DNA of 53,938 nucleotides from CAYRFU01 sp964423525 (GCA_964423525.1 CAYRFU010000005.1:1-53938); one strand, 5' to 3'; shown: positions 42,101-49,757, numbered from the stretch's first letter. Made by a program: numbers and translations. The notes: generated by a model not told the origin, from the letters alone.

Positions 42101-42373
42101 AAAACCGGCGGTATCTCAAGAATTCATGAGCAAAGCATTCCATCCTCCGTCTCCCGAACGGTCGTTGAGCGGCACGGAGAGAGAGCCAAACAACTCGCGG
42201 ACCGATGTCGAGAGGCTCGTGAAAAGACCTCACCAGGTTCCGCTGAAGAGCTTTTAGGACTGGCTCATGAAGTTCTGGTCCGAAACAGAAAGGAAATTGA
42301 AACAATTACGCAGGCTCAAGCCAACAACGACAGACCACTTGACAGAGCAGGCAGCGCCGGCAACACCTCCTAG
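39110..42373 (+). CDS. 1087-residue protein with C-terminal phosphoribosyltransferase-like domain
   Basis: ATG 39110 with GGAGG about 6 nt upstream. Residues 1-120 and 250-400 are Pro/Ser/Glu-rich and probably disordered. The middle (about 400-700) is mixed and unrecognised. The C-terminal part (about 740-945) looks like a type I phosphoribosyltransferase fold: FVVYDSKKSYGVYSHLF, the PRPP-type motif VILDDYAGSGESL at 809-821, and LPYMGPDNNGSLF near 913-925. This combination matches the PRTase-CE type described in predicted conflict systems. No signal peptide or membrane helix. Codon use is visibly less G/C-ending than in flanking genes. It closes the three-gene island. Confidence 0.8.
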   Translation: MFNKLNQIAGQKFQPAPKLASSNPLSVEPALPEPLDEKSTPTLKPFSVYSNKEFKPLPLVEGLDYKPAYSSIESFSEEETSSEEKESFTHQPAHLFPPPPKLLVDLDEPLSNFTSFKAHSLSTAFMTASLRSMVDGSNSNYKGLAKAHGVKSDMHVGVELEPALGQGAAEKRLIEWRMGQVISLLDGGHHEVAKAVAEGKHDQLLGKSVLESKTSAQKSPVAKVKAWFGKVIEALTKTTKDPSFALAVSMTTGTTGPVLSSTSEALKTPDETAEGPSPTSPPSEKVLVPPLWGNKVTSSTQLNELLDEVVEILLKPTPRKFRDESDSVDQETSSTQPVTRPEKTEVKTGQLCLDLGRLGPKFGDRLPEPDTAETSQPESAPSDHKDQFKLDLSLYQSTRDWPGAEIDCHEWSLELARDPDYRAETVPENLRAVRVGIPGRIRTAAELNDQQVTEVLNAQLQPVSIAAVGELLDQFPHDKRPLATAALEVLSRSASLDHYQSLADHIELRGKPEEENGSHKPVKLYSEADGSLADALRYTVSRKRLFDCKSPIELTNCKDEEPCLLLDQAMVKRLEDSPELVDEFVKAKSPVLCPSIQIAGCNPSTVASAESLQPKLSSIVAAAEKAKEAGVKASSDTDLVEQVLDSLARERLAAINPALLDRYETVPIKPLKTDESAGELDTQARIAYQLNGSQAITLEQTTKILDKVPEEWRSMARELVSQNSEVQSPRAMSQLARTQLRRIHEFAKTVGVEAEDIRFVVYDSKKSYGVYSHLFKEANLNQLRPSQFVSQGALPDVRENLKGKKQLYVILDDYAGSGESLLIDARRRVRNLVGKDPQIVCAPSISTTQAFEALNRARRPTIDPNCQLIAGRVIACVEDSPLAIEGDRAYRSAVIGGLGDDCGWSRTGSCVSLPYMGPDNNGSLFGGDMFNPFFVINGNTSACKSAGQVRPITDLLEPVARGELQALGHDLEQRPSLKGEDVEPLGDRVIEVLALAEKTGGISRIHEQSIPSSVSRTVVERHGERAKQLADRCREAREKTSPGSAEELLGLAHEVLVRNRKEIETITQAQANNDRPLDRAGSAGNTS

Positions 42374-42439
42374 AGCTGCGGAAGCAAGTTCCGCCACCCA
42401 TGGTCGGACGTTCTCGCGTGACTTGTTGGGCATCGCTCT

Positions 42440-42470
42440 GCCGGACCCCATTGTCAATGGGGCTTCCGGC
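42440..42470. terminator. Stem-loop between convergent genes
   Basis: CCCCATT-GTC-AATGGGG (42446-42462) within an outer GCCGG/CCGGC pair (42440-42444, 42466-42470). It lies 7 nt past the stop of the minus-strand carboxylase gene and 66 nt past the plus-strand 1087-residue gene. No U-tract, so termination is inferred from position. Confidence 0.55.
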
Positions 42471-42477
42471 CTAGCTC

Positions 42478-44049
42478 CTAGAGAGGGATGTTGCCGTGCT
42501 TGCGAGCGGGAGCGGTGACCCGTTTGCCCTCGAGAGTGCGCAGAGCTTCGATCAACCGCACACGAGTCTGGGCCGGCTCGATGATGTCGTCGATGTATCC
42601 GCGAGAAGCGGCCACGTAGGGCGAGGCAAAGCGGGCCGTGTAGTCGTCAACAAGTTCTTGCCGCTTCTGCTCCGGGTCAGCCGCTTCCGCTAGTTCGCGC
42701 CGGAAAATGATATTGATGGCCCCCTGAGGACCCATCACGGCGATCTCAGCGGTGGGCCAGGCGAGGTTGAGGTCGGCCCGGATATGAGAAGAGCACATGA
42801 CGTCGTAGGCCCCGCCGTAGGCTTTCCGAAGAATCACCGTCACTTTGGGAACAGTGGCTTCGCAAAAGGCATAGAGGAGCTTGGCACCGTGCTTGATGAT
42901 ACCACCGTGCTCCTGTTGAACGCCGGGCAGAAAGCCCGGCACATCGACCAACGTGACCAGAGGGATGTTAAAAGCGTCACAGAAGCGCACGAACCGAGCT
43001 CCTTTGATGGAAGCTTCAATATCGAGCACTCCGGCCAGCGTCTGAGGGTTATTCGCCACCACGCCGACAGGGGCTCCGTCGAGCCGGCCAAAGCCGACCA
43101 CGATGTTGCGAGCCCAGTCAGAGTGAATCTCGAGAAACTCGTTCTCGTCGACTAGCTCAGTGACCACCTCCCGCACGTCGTAGGGTTTGTTGGGGTCGGA
43201 AGGGACCGTTTTTTCCAAGGCAGGGCACAGTCGGTCGGCGGTGTCTTGGGGAGTTTTGCGAGGGGGTTGCTCCAAGTTGTTGGAGGGCATAAAAGAGAGC
43301 AACTGACGCAGGGCCTCGAAACAATCCTGCTCGTCTTCGGCCGTCAAGTGGGCCACGCCCGACACCGATGAGTGGGTGCCTGCCCCTCCTAGACGTTCGA
43401 AGGTCACCTCTTCATTGGTCACCGTCTTGATAACATCGGGTCCCGTGATGAACATGTGGGACTTCTCTTCCACCATCACGATAAAGTCGGTGATGGCGGG
43501 AGAATAGACGGCTCCGCCGGCACAGGGACCGAGAACGGCTGAGAGCTGGGGCACCACTCCCGAGGCCTTGGTGTTGCGGTAGAAAATCTCGGCATAGCCT
43601 CCCAAGGAGACGACCCCCTCCTGAATCCTGGCTCCGCCGGAGTCGTTCAGACCGATAATGGGAGCCCCGTTCTGAACGGCCAGATCCATCACTTTGCAGA
43701 TCTTGGCGGCGTGCATTTCCCCCAGAGAGCCCCCAAACACCGTGAAATCCTGAGCAAAAAGATACACCAGACGTCCGTCGATGGTGCCGTGTCCGGTGAC
43801 CACGCCGTCTCCCAGAAACTTCTTGTCTTCCATCCCAAAGTCTGAGCAGTTGTGGGTAACGAATCGGTCGAGTTCTCGGAAACTACCCGGGTCGAGCAGC
43901 TGCTCCATTCGCTCTCGAGCGGTCAGCTTGCCTCGCTTGTGCTGGGCTTCAATACGGGATTCACCGCCCCCGAGAGCGCTCTTTTCACGTTGCTCTCGAA
44001 GCCGTTCGATTTTCTCGTCCATGGTGGCTAAGCGCGTTTTCGTTTTCAC
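42478..44049 (-). CDS. Acyl-CoA carboxylase beta subunit (propionyl-CoA type)
   Basis: 523 residues, carboxyltransferase family. GTG 44049 is preceded by CCGGAGGACTT. Features: GKLTARERMEQLLDPGSF near the start, the acyl-CoA oxyanion segment GLNDSGGARIQEGV, GPCAGGAVYSP, and the carboxybiotin-side VDVPGFLPG and RKAYGGAYDVM. The ending RKHGNIPL is typical of propionyl-CoA carboxylase beta or methylmalonyl-CoA decarboxylase alpha subunits. It transfers CO2 from carboxybiotin to an acyl-CoA. No biotin carboxylase or biotin carrier is nearby. It follows the UlaG-like gene by 11 nt on the same strand. Confidence 0.94.
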   Translation of the reverse strand: MKTKTRLATMDEKIERLREQREKSALGGGESRIEAQHKRGKLTARERMEQLLDPGSFRELDRFVTHNCSDFGMEDKKFLGDGVVTGHGTIDGRLVYLFAQDFTVFGGSLGEMHAAKICKVMDLAVQNGAPIIGLNDSGGARIQEGVVSLGGYAEIFYRNTKASGVVPQLSAVLGPCAGGAVYSPAITDFIVMVEEKSHMFITGPDVIKTVTNEEVTFERLGGAGTHSSVSGVAHLTAEDEQDCFEALRQLLSFMPSNNLEQPPRKTPQDTADRLCPALEKTVPSDPNKPYDVREVVTELVDENEFLEIHSDWARNIVVGFGRLDGAPVGVVANNPQTLAGVLDIEASIKGARFVRFCDAFNIPLVTLVDVPGFLPGVQQEHGGIIKHGAKLLYAFCEATVPKVTVILRKAYGGAYDVMCSSHIRADLNLAWPTAEIAVMGPQGAINIIFRRELAEAADPEQKRQELVDDYTARFASPYVAASRGYIDDIIEPAQTRVRLIEALRTLEGKRVTAPARKHGNIPL

Positions 44050-44060
44050 AAGTCCTCCGG

Positions 44061-44708
44061 CTAAAAAAAATGGGATAGCTGAATGATTTCGGGATGCTGA
44101 TCGAGTTGATCCAGATCCAGCTCAGAGCTTCTGAGCCGAGTCACCCTTCCGGCCTTTTCTAAAAACTTCTCCACTCCCTCGATTTCCAAACGGCTGCGAT
44201 CGATGAAGGGGGTGGCGTAGTGCATCGGAATGGCCAAGCGAGGCTGGACTGCTTGAATCACCTCCACGGCAGCTGCGCCGTCGAGGGTGTAATCGCCTCC
44301 CCCACAGGGCACTAGCAAAACATCGACCGAGCCCAGCCAGGAGACTTCCTCATCGGTTAGACCCCGCCCCAGGTCCGACAGATGGGCCACGGTCAGGCCC
44401 TCGGCCTCGAGCCGGAAAGCCACCACTTTACCCAACCGTCGCCCCTCTTCGCGGTCGTGGTCGAGGACCAATCCCCGGCATTCAACCAAGCCAAGCTTTC
44501 GGGGTGCTGCCCCTCGAACCACCGTGGTCGGCCCCGTTACGGCCCCGACGTGGTTGTGGTCAAAATGATCATGACTGACCAGCGTATAATCAGCCGGCCG
44601 CAGTGGCTCCTGGTAGCCCACCGAGGGATGGTAAGGATCGATGACCAAACGAATCCCGCCCCGAGTAGTGAGCGCGAAACAGGAATGACCGTAATAATCC
44701 AGCCGCAT
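44061..44708 (-). CDS. Metallo-beta-lactamase-fold hydrolase (UlaG-like/UPF0173)
   Basis: 215 residues. The start MRLDYYGHSCF, the metal motif SHDHFDH (His46, His48, Asp50, His51) and later HLSDLGRGLTDEEV and PMHYAT match the UlaG-like/UPF0173 metal-dependent hydrolases. Unlike the MBL-fold protein at 20394-21233, all metal ligands are present. Substrate unknown. It is cotranscribed with the carboxylase beta gene 11 nt downstream and divergent from the orphan membrane protein at 44778. Confidence 0.92.
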   Translation of the reverse strand: MRLDYYGHSCFALTTRGGIRLVIDPYHPSVGYQEPLRPADYTLVSHDHFDHNHVGAVTGPTTVVRGAAPRKLGLVECRGLVLDHDREEGRRLGKVVAFRLEAEGLTVAHLSDLGRGLTDEEVSWLGSVDVLLVPCGGGDYTLDGAAAVEVIQAVQPRLAIPMHYATPFIDRSRLEIEGVEKFLEKAGRVTRLRSSELDLDQLDQHPEIIQLSHFF

Positions 44709-44742
44709 AGCCCGGGGTTACACTCTCACCAAGAAGTTCCTG

Positions 44743-44771
44743 TTGACACCTTTGCAGTTAAACTGTAATAT
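44743..44771 (+). promoter_or_regulatory. Near-perfect sigma-70-type promoter with palindromic spacer
   Basis: TTGACA (44743-44748), 17 nt, TAATAT (44766-44771). The spacer ends in the palindrome CAGTT-A-AACTG (44755-44765). The -10 box ends only 6 nt before ATG 44778, so transcription should begin at or next to the start codon. Confidence 0.8.
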
Positions 44772-44777
44772 TGTTTT

Positions 44778-45344
44778 ATGAGAACCAGCTGTCTGACCAT
44801 TCAAGACCTTGTTCTTTCTCTTGACGACTCGGGTCGTTGCCGAGACCACGATGGCCTGTGCCAACTCTTTCAACGGTGTGACAGCCAAGATCCTCAAGTC
44901 TGGGCGACCTGGCACCAGTATGACCAAGAAGGCTTTCTGGGCTGTCGGCAACTGGCGAGGCTCTCGGAGTTGGTGGTCCAAGACTCGACTTATTCTGGAT
45001 TCTGTCCGAGCTGCCGTCACCCGGTGGAGCATTTGCCTTGGGATCCGCTCACCTGCTACCGACCTGACCAAAGCCCTCGTTTGCGCTACTTACCACGACG
45101 CTTGCTCGGGTTGGTGACCCTTTTACCGCTGCTCTTCGTCGTGCCCACGGTGGCCCTGGGCTGGCACTTTCTAAGGCTCACCTTTGTGCCCGCCAAAAGC
45201 CCGCCCCTGAAGCTTGGGCAGCTGGTCGAAAAGACAAGTCGATTTGTTTTTCTCCAGGATTTTGGGTGGATTCATTTGGTGGTCTGCTTGCTGACTCTGG
45301 GCGGGGGAGCAGTGTGGCTCGGTCAAGCCCTCTATTGGTTCTGA
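44778..45344 (+). CDS. Orphan membrane protein with a zinc-ribbon half-site, likely leaderless
   Basis: 188 residues from ATG 44778. There is no Shine-Dalgarno sequence, and the promoter places the transcript start at the ATG. The N-terminal 115 residues are soluble and Cys-rich, with one clear CPSC pair near 86-89 and several isolated cysteines (GRC, GLC, QRC, LGC). Two hydrophobic helices follow (about 117-137 and 162-183). I do not recognise the family. It is convergent with the ferredoxin gene and divergent from the UlaG-like gene. Confidence 0.72.
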   Translation: MRTSCLTIQDLVLSLDDSGRCRDHDGLCQLFQRCDSQDPQVWATWHQYDQEGFLGCRQLARLSELVVQDSTYSGFCPSCRHPVEHLPWDPLTCYRPDQSPRLRYLPRRLLGLVTLLPLLFVVPTVALGWHFLRLTFVPAKSPPLKLGQLVEKTSRFVFLQDFGWIHLVVCLLTLGGGAVWLGQALYWF

Positions 45345-45577
45345 AAAAAGGCCGCGTTGCGGTCGGCGAAATCAGCTTGATCAGAAGGCAACTCGTCCTC
45401 AGCGAAGATAGCCGCCACCGGACAGACCGGCACGCACGCTCCGCAATCGATACACTCGACCGGGTCGATGTAGAACATCGGCTCGTCTGGTCCGGTATGA
45501 ATGCAGTCCACCGGGCAATACTCTACGCAAATCCCGTCTTTGACCCCAAGACAGGCTTCTCCGATGATATGGGTCAC
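45332..45577 (-). CDS. fdxA: 7Fe (3Fe-4S/4Fe-4S) ferredoxin
   Basis: I start at GTG 45577, which overlaps the stop of the regulator gene as GTGA; this gives 81 residues beginning MTHIIGEACLG, as FdxA proteins do. Cysteines 9, 17, 21 and 25 and then 42, 45, 48 and 52 follow the CX7CX3C plus CXXCXXCXXXCP pattern of ferredoxins carrying one [3Fe-4S] and one [4Fe-4S] cluster. It is a small electron carrier. Translational coupling to a CRP/FNR-type regulator suggests shared control by redox or nucleotide signals. Its 3' end overlaps the orphan membrane protein gene by 13 nt. Confidence 0.92.
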   Translation of the reverse strand: MTHIIGEACLGVKDGICVEYCPVDCIHTGPDEPMFYIDPVECIDCGACVPVCPVAAIFAEDELPSDQADFADRNAAFFQNQ

Positions 45578-46452
45578 AGGTTCTCCAAAGCCTCTCGCTG
45601 ACAAATTTTGATGGAACGGCCGTGGCGCTCCAGTAAACCGTCTCGCTCAAGACGGATCAACGCCCGACTCAGACTCTCTCGGGCCGCTCCTAAAAGAGAG
45701 GCCCACTCGGCGTGAGTGAAGGGAAGTCGAACGGTGTGCTCATGGTCTTGCTGGCGCGACCACTCTAAAAGGTTGCGAGCCAGCCTTTGCTCCAGGCTGA
45801 GGAGCCCGAGTTCCTCGATACGAACCTCGAGACTCTCGATGCGACGAGTAAACTCTCGCAAGAACGCTTGGGCGAGATGGGAATGCTGGAGGGTCAACTG
45901 ACGCACTCGCACCAGAGGCAAAATCAAGACCGTCGAACTTTGTAGACAAGAGGCAAAGGAGCCATGCCGTTCGTCTCTCTGAAAGAGCACGGCTTCATCG
46001 AGGGTATGAAAAGGCTCTTCCACCGCCAGCGTCTGCTCTCGTCCCTCAGGGGAAGTCCGAAAGATTCGCACTTTGCCCTTCACCAGAATATGAAGGCCGT
46101 TGGCCCGGTCTCCGGCTGAGAAGAGTCGCTGCCCCGCCAACAAGCCTTGAAAGCGGGCGCAACGGGCCAGATCGTCGAGAACAGCCTCAGGTAAACGACG
46201 AAAAGACGGCACCCTCCGCAAGTAAGTACGCAGCCGCTCTCGGCGGCGCTTCTCCTCGGGCGACTCGGTGGCGGCCACCGTTTCTCCTAGTTCGCGTCGA
46301 ATGCGATCGATGTCGGTGGCCAAAAACCGTCGCCAGCCTCGATGGTCGCGCGAGGCGGAGCTGATTCGTCCCTCTCGAAACCAACGCAATAACGTGCTGC
46401 GACTGACCCCTAAAGCCTGGGCCGCCTCGGATGAGGAAAGAAAAGTCTCCAT
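45574..46452 (-). CDS. MerR-type HTH fused to a CRP/FNR regulator
   Basis: 292 residues with two DNA-binding parts. Residues 4-55 are a MerR/excisionase-type winged helix (SSEAAQALGVSRSTLLRWFREGRI). Residues about 80-205 are a cyclic-nucleotide-binding-type beta barrel (LFSAGDRANGLHILVKGKVRIF); the phosphate-binding cassette looks atypical (PFHTLDEAVLFQRDERHGSF). Residues about 215-287 are the CRP-type HTH (LPFTHAEWASLLGAARESLSRAL). Its ligand could be cAMP, another molecule or none. It is divergent from rtcA with 54 nt between starts and overlaps the ferredoxin gene. Confidence 0.9.
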   Translation of the reverse strand: METFLSSSEAAQALGVSRSTLLRWFREGRISSASRDHRGWRRFLATDIDRIRRELGETVAATESPEEKRRRERLRTYLRRVPSFRRLPEAVLDDLARCARFQGLLAGQRLFSAGDRANGLHILVKGKVRIFRTSPEGREQTLAVEEPFHTLDEAVLFQRDERHGSFASCLQSSTVLILPLVRVRQLTLQHSHLAQAFLREFTRRIESLEVRIEELGLLSLEQRLARNLLEWSRQQDHEHTVRLPFTHAEWASLLGAARESLSRALIRLERDGLLERHGRSIKICQREALENL

Positions 46453-46506
46453 CGCTGCTATCCTATCGAGAGCAGGCCTTCAGCACAAGGCCGAAAAGAG
46501 AAGACC

Positions 46507-47532
46507 ATGGTGGTCATCGATGGGTCGTATGAAGAAGGTGGAGGTCAGATCCTGCGGAATTCCCTGGCCCTTTCGGCTTTGACGGGAAGGCCTTTTCGTC
46601 TTGAAAGGATCCGCTCTCGTCGCCCTCAACCTGGGTTGAAAGCCCAACATCTCGCGGCTGTCCAGCTGTTAGCTCGAATGACGACAGCCGAGGTGGAGGG
46701 AGACCATCTCCACTCTACCGAGCTCAGCTTCTCTCCCCAGTCCCTCCAGCCCGGCCACTATTCCATCGATGTCGGCACAGCCGGCTCGGTAACGTTGTTG
46801 CTGCAAGCTGCCCTCTTGCCCGCTCTCTTCGCCGGTGGTAAGGTCGAGCTGGAACTGGTAGGAGGCACTGACGTGCGCTGGGCCCCACCCGCCAACTACC
46901 TCAGCGCCGTCTTACTCCCGTTTTTCCGAAAGCTGGGCACGATCTGGGACGAGGTCGGCCCCAGGGGCTTTTTCCCGAAAGGGAAAGGCCGCTTCTCGTG
47001 CTCGGTTCAAGGGCTCTTTACCAACTGGCAAAAGCTCGCTCTTCCCTCTCTTGAGTGGGTTGACCCGATCAAGCCCAGCAGAGTCCGGGTGCACTCGCTC
47101 TGTAGCCATCAGCTAAGAAAGCGAAAGGTGGCTGAGCGTCAGGCCAACTCTGTCCTTGAGCCGTTGTCCGACCTTTCACCCCAGGTGGTGACCGAGGTCG
47201 CCAAGAGTCTCAGCCTCGGTTCCTCGATCACGGTCTGGGCCGAAGCCGAAGGGGACGACTGGCCCTGGCGGTTAGGGGCGGACCAACTCGGCGAAAAGGG
47301 TCTTCCCGCCGAGAAAGTTGGCCTCAAAGCGGCCCGTCTGTTTCGCTCGCGTCTTGAGCACCCTCATCCGATCGAAGAACATCTGGCCGACAACCTGGTG
47401 CCCATCTTAGCTCTGGTCGGGGGCAGACTGAACTGCCAAGAGGTGACCCCTCATACCCGAGCCAACTGCTACGTTTCCGAAAAATTCCTGGGGCGCCGGG
47501 TAGAAATCCGAGGCTCACAACTTGTGGTATGA
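46507..47532 (+). CDS. rtcA: RNA 3'-terminal phosphate cyclase
   Basis: 341 residues, the family length. The start IDGSYEEGGGQILRNSLALS is diagnostic, DVGTAGSVTLLLQ follows, and the nucleophilic histidine is His316 in PHTRANCYV. The enzyme uses ATP to convert RNA 3'-phosphate ends to 2',3'-cyclic phosphates. No rtcB or rtcR is nearby; instead the divergent neighbour is a MerR-CRP fusion regulator, 54 nt away. Its end overlaps the DUF2071 gene by 11 nt. Confidence 0.95.
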   Translation: MVVIDGSYEEGGGQILRNSLALSALTGRPFRLERIRSRRPQPGLKAQHLAAVQLLARMTTAEVEGDHLHSTELSFSPQSLQPGHYSIDVGTAGSVTLLLQAALLPALFAGGKVELELVGGTDVRWAPPANYLSAVLLPFFRKLGTIWDEVGPRGFFPKGKGRFSCSVQGLFTNWQKLALPSLEWVDPIKPSRVRVHSLCSHQLRKRKVAERQANSVLEPLSDLSPQVVTEVAKSLSLGSSITVWAEAEGDDWPWRLGADQLGEKGLPAEKVGLKAARLFRSRLEHPHPIEEHLADNLVPILALVGGRLNCQEVTPHTRANCYVSEKFLGRRVEIRGSQLVV

Positions 47533-48226
47533 ACCGCATCGTCCCTTCCTGACGGCTCGTTGGAGCCAGCTTTGCCTGGTGAATTTCGAAGTCAATCCCA
47601 CCTGGTTGGAGTCCTTCGTGCCGGCCGGCCTTCAGCTGGAGGTGGTCGATGAGAGCGCCTTCGTCTCTCTGGCGGCCCTTCACTTTCGGGAGGTAAGAGT
47701 GTTGGGAGTCAGTTGGCCCGGCTACCGAAGTTTTCCCCAATTGACTTTAAGATTCCAAGTCCGAAGCCAAGAACGGCGGGGGGTCACCACGGTCCGAGAC
47801 TTCGCTCCCTCAAAGCTCCCTTGTTGGGTGGCTCGCCAGCTTTATGGCCAGCCATACAAAGCGGCTGAGCTGAGCAGCCGGAGGAGGAGCGATGAAATCG
47901 CTTGGACTCTCCTTTGGGGTGGTGAGGAGAATCGGCTGGAATTTACTCTAGCCAAGACCGTCCAAGCCCCCACCAGCGAGGACTCCTTCTTTCTCGAACA
48001 CAAATGGGGCTACTCGGTCCTCCCCGACGGAAGGCTCCAAGAATCCAAAGTCTTGCACCCACCCTGGACCACCCGCCGGGTGCTCGACTGGAATCTTCAC
48101 TTTGATTTTGGCAAAGTCTACGGGCCGGAGTGGACCTTTCTAGACCACCTGTCGCCCCGCTCCTGCTCTTTCGGGGTCGACTCTCAGGTGGCTATTTTCC
48201 CTCCTCGGCTCAGTCCTGAACGTTGA
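47522..48226 (+). CDS. DUF2071 (YqjF-like) protein
   Basis: 234 residues from TTG 47522, overlapping the rtcA end. The pattern FLTARWSQLCLVNFEVNPTWL, VSLAALHFREVRVLGV, FPQLTLRFQVR and VRDFAPSKLPCWVARQLY fits the DUF2071 family, whose function is unknown. No signal peptide or membrane helix. The overlap implies coexpression with rtcA, a pairing I do not know from elsewhere. It ends convergently with, and overlapping by 17 nt, the 515-residue orphan. Confidence 0.88.
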   Translation: MWYEPHRPFLTARWSQLCLVNFEVNPTWLESFVPAGLQLEVVDESAFVSLAALHFREVRVLGVSWPGYRSFPQLTLRFQVRSQERRGVTTVRDFAPSKLPCWVARQLYGQPYKAAELSSRRRSDEIAWTLLWGGEENRLEFTLAKTVQAPTSEDSFFLEHKWGYSVLPDGRLQESKVLHPPWTTRRVLDWNLHFDFGKVYGPEWTFLDHLSPRSCSFGVDSQVAIFPPRLSPER

Positions 48227-49757
48227 CGCTGTGGTCACCAACGGTCACAAGCTCGAGGTCCTGTTCGAAGAATCCCGCTTCCGCCTGCGAAGAAAAAAGG
48301 TCGAATCTCTCCCTGAGGGTCTCCTCGAACCGGTCCGGTGGAGTAGTTTCCCCCAAGCCGATGTAGAGAAAGGCCGCCTCCTCAGGATGGCCGTCCATCT
48401 GTTGACAGCGAAGAAGAGTTGAATAAAGACCTAGTCGCCGCTCAAGATCGTCAGGACCGAAACGAAGAAAGGCCTCAAGATCGCGGGCCAGGCCGTCGTG
48501 CTCGGGGCCGCCGGCTCGGAGCAAAGTGGTGGCCACCGAAGCTTGGTGCGTCTTTGGCAGCGCCACCGTCAAAAGAGGAAGAGCGGCCTCTGCCTGCTTG
48601 ACCGAGGCTCCCCCCGCCAAGAGGGTGACCACCAGGTCCCCGCGGTGACGTCGACCGTCGGGAGTCGAACTCATCTGACGAGCTCTGAGGAGCAACCCGA
48701 CTCCCTCCTTCTGGCTTCCGGGCGTGGCCGCGAAAAGACGGACAGCCGTGTCGAGGAGAGGTCCAACTTCCTGGTCATCGGCGCTCTCTACGAGCTTCGA
48801 ATAGAGCTCTACCAGACTCCGCACGCTTTGCTCGGGAGCCCAGCTCTGGGCCAGGCCGTCAAACACCTCGAGACGATCTTGAAGACTAAGGGGGCCTGCT
48901 GGTCGAGCGACAGCCTCAAACAGTTCGCCTTGCTCCCAGGCGTTGGGAGCGAGACGTTCCAGCAGGTCATCCAAGCCCAGTTGAAGGGCCTGCCTGGCCT
49001 GCAAAGCTTCCTGGTGGCATTCTTCCAGGTCGTGAGCTGATCCCACCCCTGGATTTTTGACCAGAGTCTGCCCGTTCCACCCTACCGAGATCCAGTTAGA
49101 AACTCTGGCTACCTGGGCGTAGGCCTTCCAGGGGCCGTCGAACTGAAAGGTCCCGACCTCAAAACCGTCAGCCAGCATCGCCTTGATCCGTCGTCCAGCT
49201 TCGGGCTTGGCCAGAACCTTCTCATCGCCGCTCGCATAGAAGAAGTCGACCCCTTCAAGTTGGTGAGGCTCGTAGGTGTGAAACTCTTCCCCATCGGGCG
49301 AACGAAGGACAATGTGGTCCCCGGAACTCGACCAGGTTTTGCGCGCGGGGTCGGTAGCCATCTCGTAGGCAGGAACCGTCCCACAAGAACGCTCCTCCCC
49401 GTCTCGAGGACGCACCGAAATCTCCCAGCCGTGACGGCGAAAATTCTTTAAGGCCCGGACGACCGTCTCGTTCTCACACTGCTCAGGGGCAATCAAGTCC
49501 AGCAGAGCTGCGACACCGTAGAGGTCCTCGTCACTGCGAACCTTCTGGGTTCCTTCCGGGGTTACCACCCAGAGGGCCCTGTCACGGTTGGCCTCCTGAA
49601 ACGCCAGGGGCTGACGCGATTTCACTAGCCAGCCCTGCTCGGCTTCAAAATGCACCCCACTCCGCTCTAGCTTGTCGACCACTTCGGGAACAGTGGGCCG
49701 GGATTTCATCATCTGTTGGCCAGCCTTGGCCACGGCGGGTTGTTGACCTATCCTCAC
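48210..49757 (-). CDS. Orphan protein, 515 residues
   Basis: GTG 49757 is the furthest start; the ATG codons near residue 16 are alternatives. No signal peptide. Residues about 25-75 have a pattern (VVDKLERSGVHFEAEQGWLV, ALWVVTPEGTQKV), and a similar unit seems to recur near 140-190 and 205-250 (GDHIVLRSPDGEEFHTYE; NWISVGWNGQTLVKNPG), so the N-terminal half may be made of divergent beta-rich repeats. The C-terminal half (about 270-490) is entirely helical, HEAT- or TPR-like. I do not recognise it. Confidence 0.75.
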   Translation of the reverse strand: MRIGQQPAVAKAGQQMMKSRPTVPEVVDKLERSGVHFEAEQGWLVKSRQPLAFQEANRDRALWVVTPEGTQKVRSDEDLYGVAALLDLIAPEQCENETVVRALKNFRRHGWEISVRPRDGEERSCGTVPAYEMATDPARKTWSSSGDHIVLRSPDGEEFHTYEPHQLEGVDFFYASGDEKVLAKPEAGRRIKAMLADGFEVGTFQFDGPWKAYAQVARVSNWISVGWNGQTLVKNPGVGSAHDLEECHQEALQARQALQLGLDDLLERLAPNAWEQGELFEAVARPAGPLSLQDRLEVFDGLAQSWAPEQSVRSLVELYSKLVESADDQEVGPLLDTAVRLFAATPGSQKEGVGLLLRARQMSSTPDGRRHRGDLVVTLLAGGASVKQAEAALPLLTVALPKTHQASVATTLLRAGGPEHDGLARDLEAFLRFGPDDLERRLGLYSTLLRCQQMDGHPEEAAFLYIGLGETTPPDRFEETLRERFDLFSSQAEAGFFEQDLELVTVGDHSVNVQD

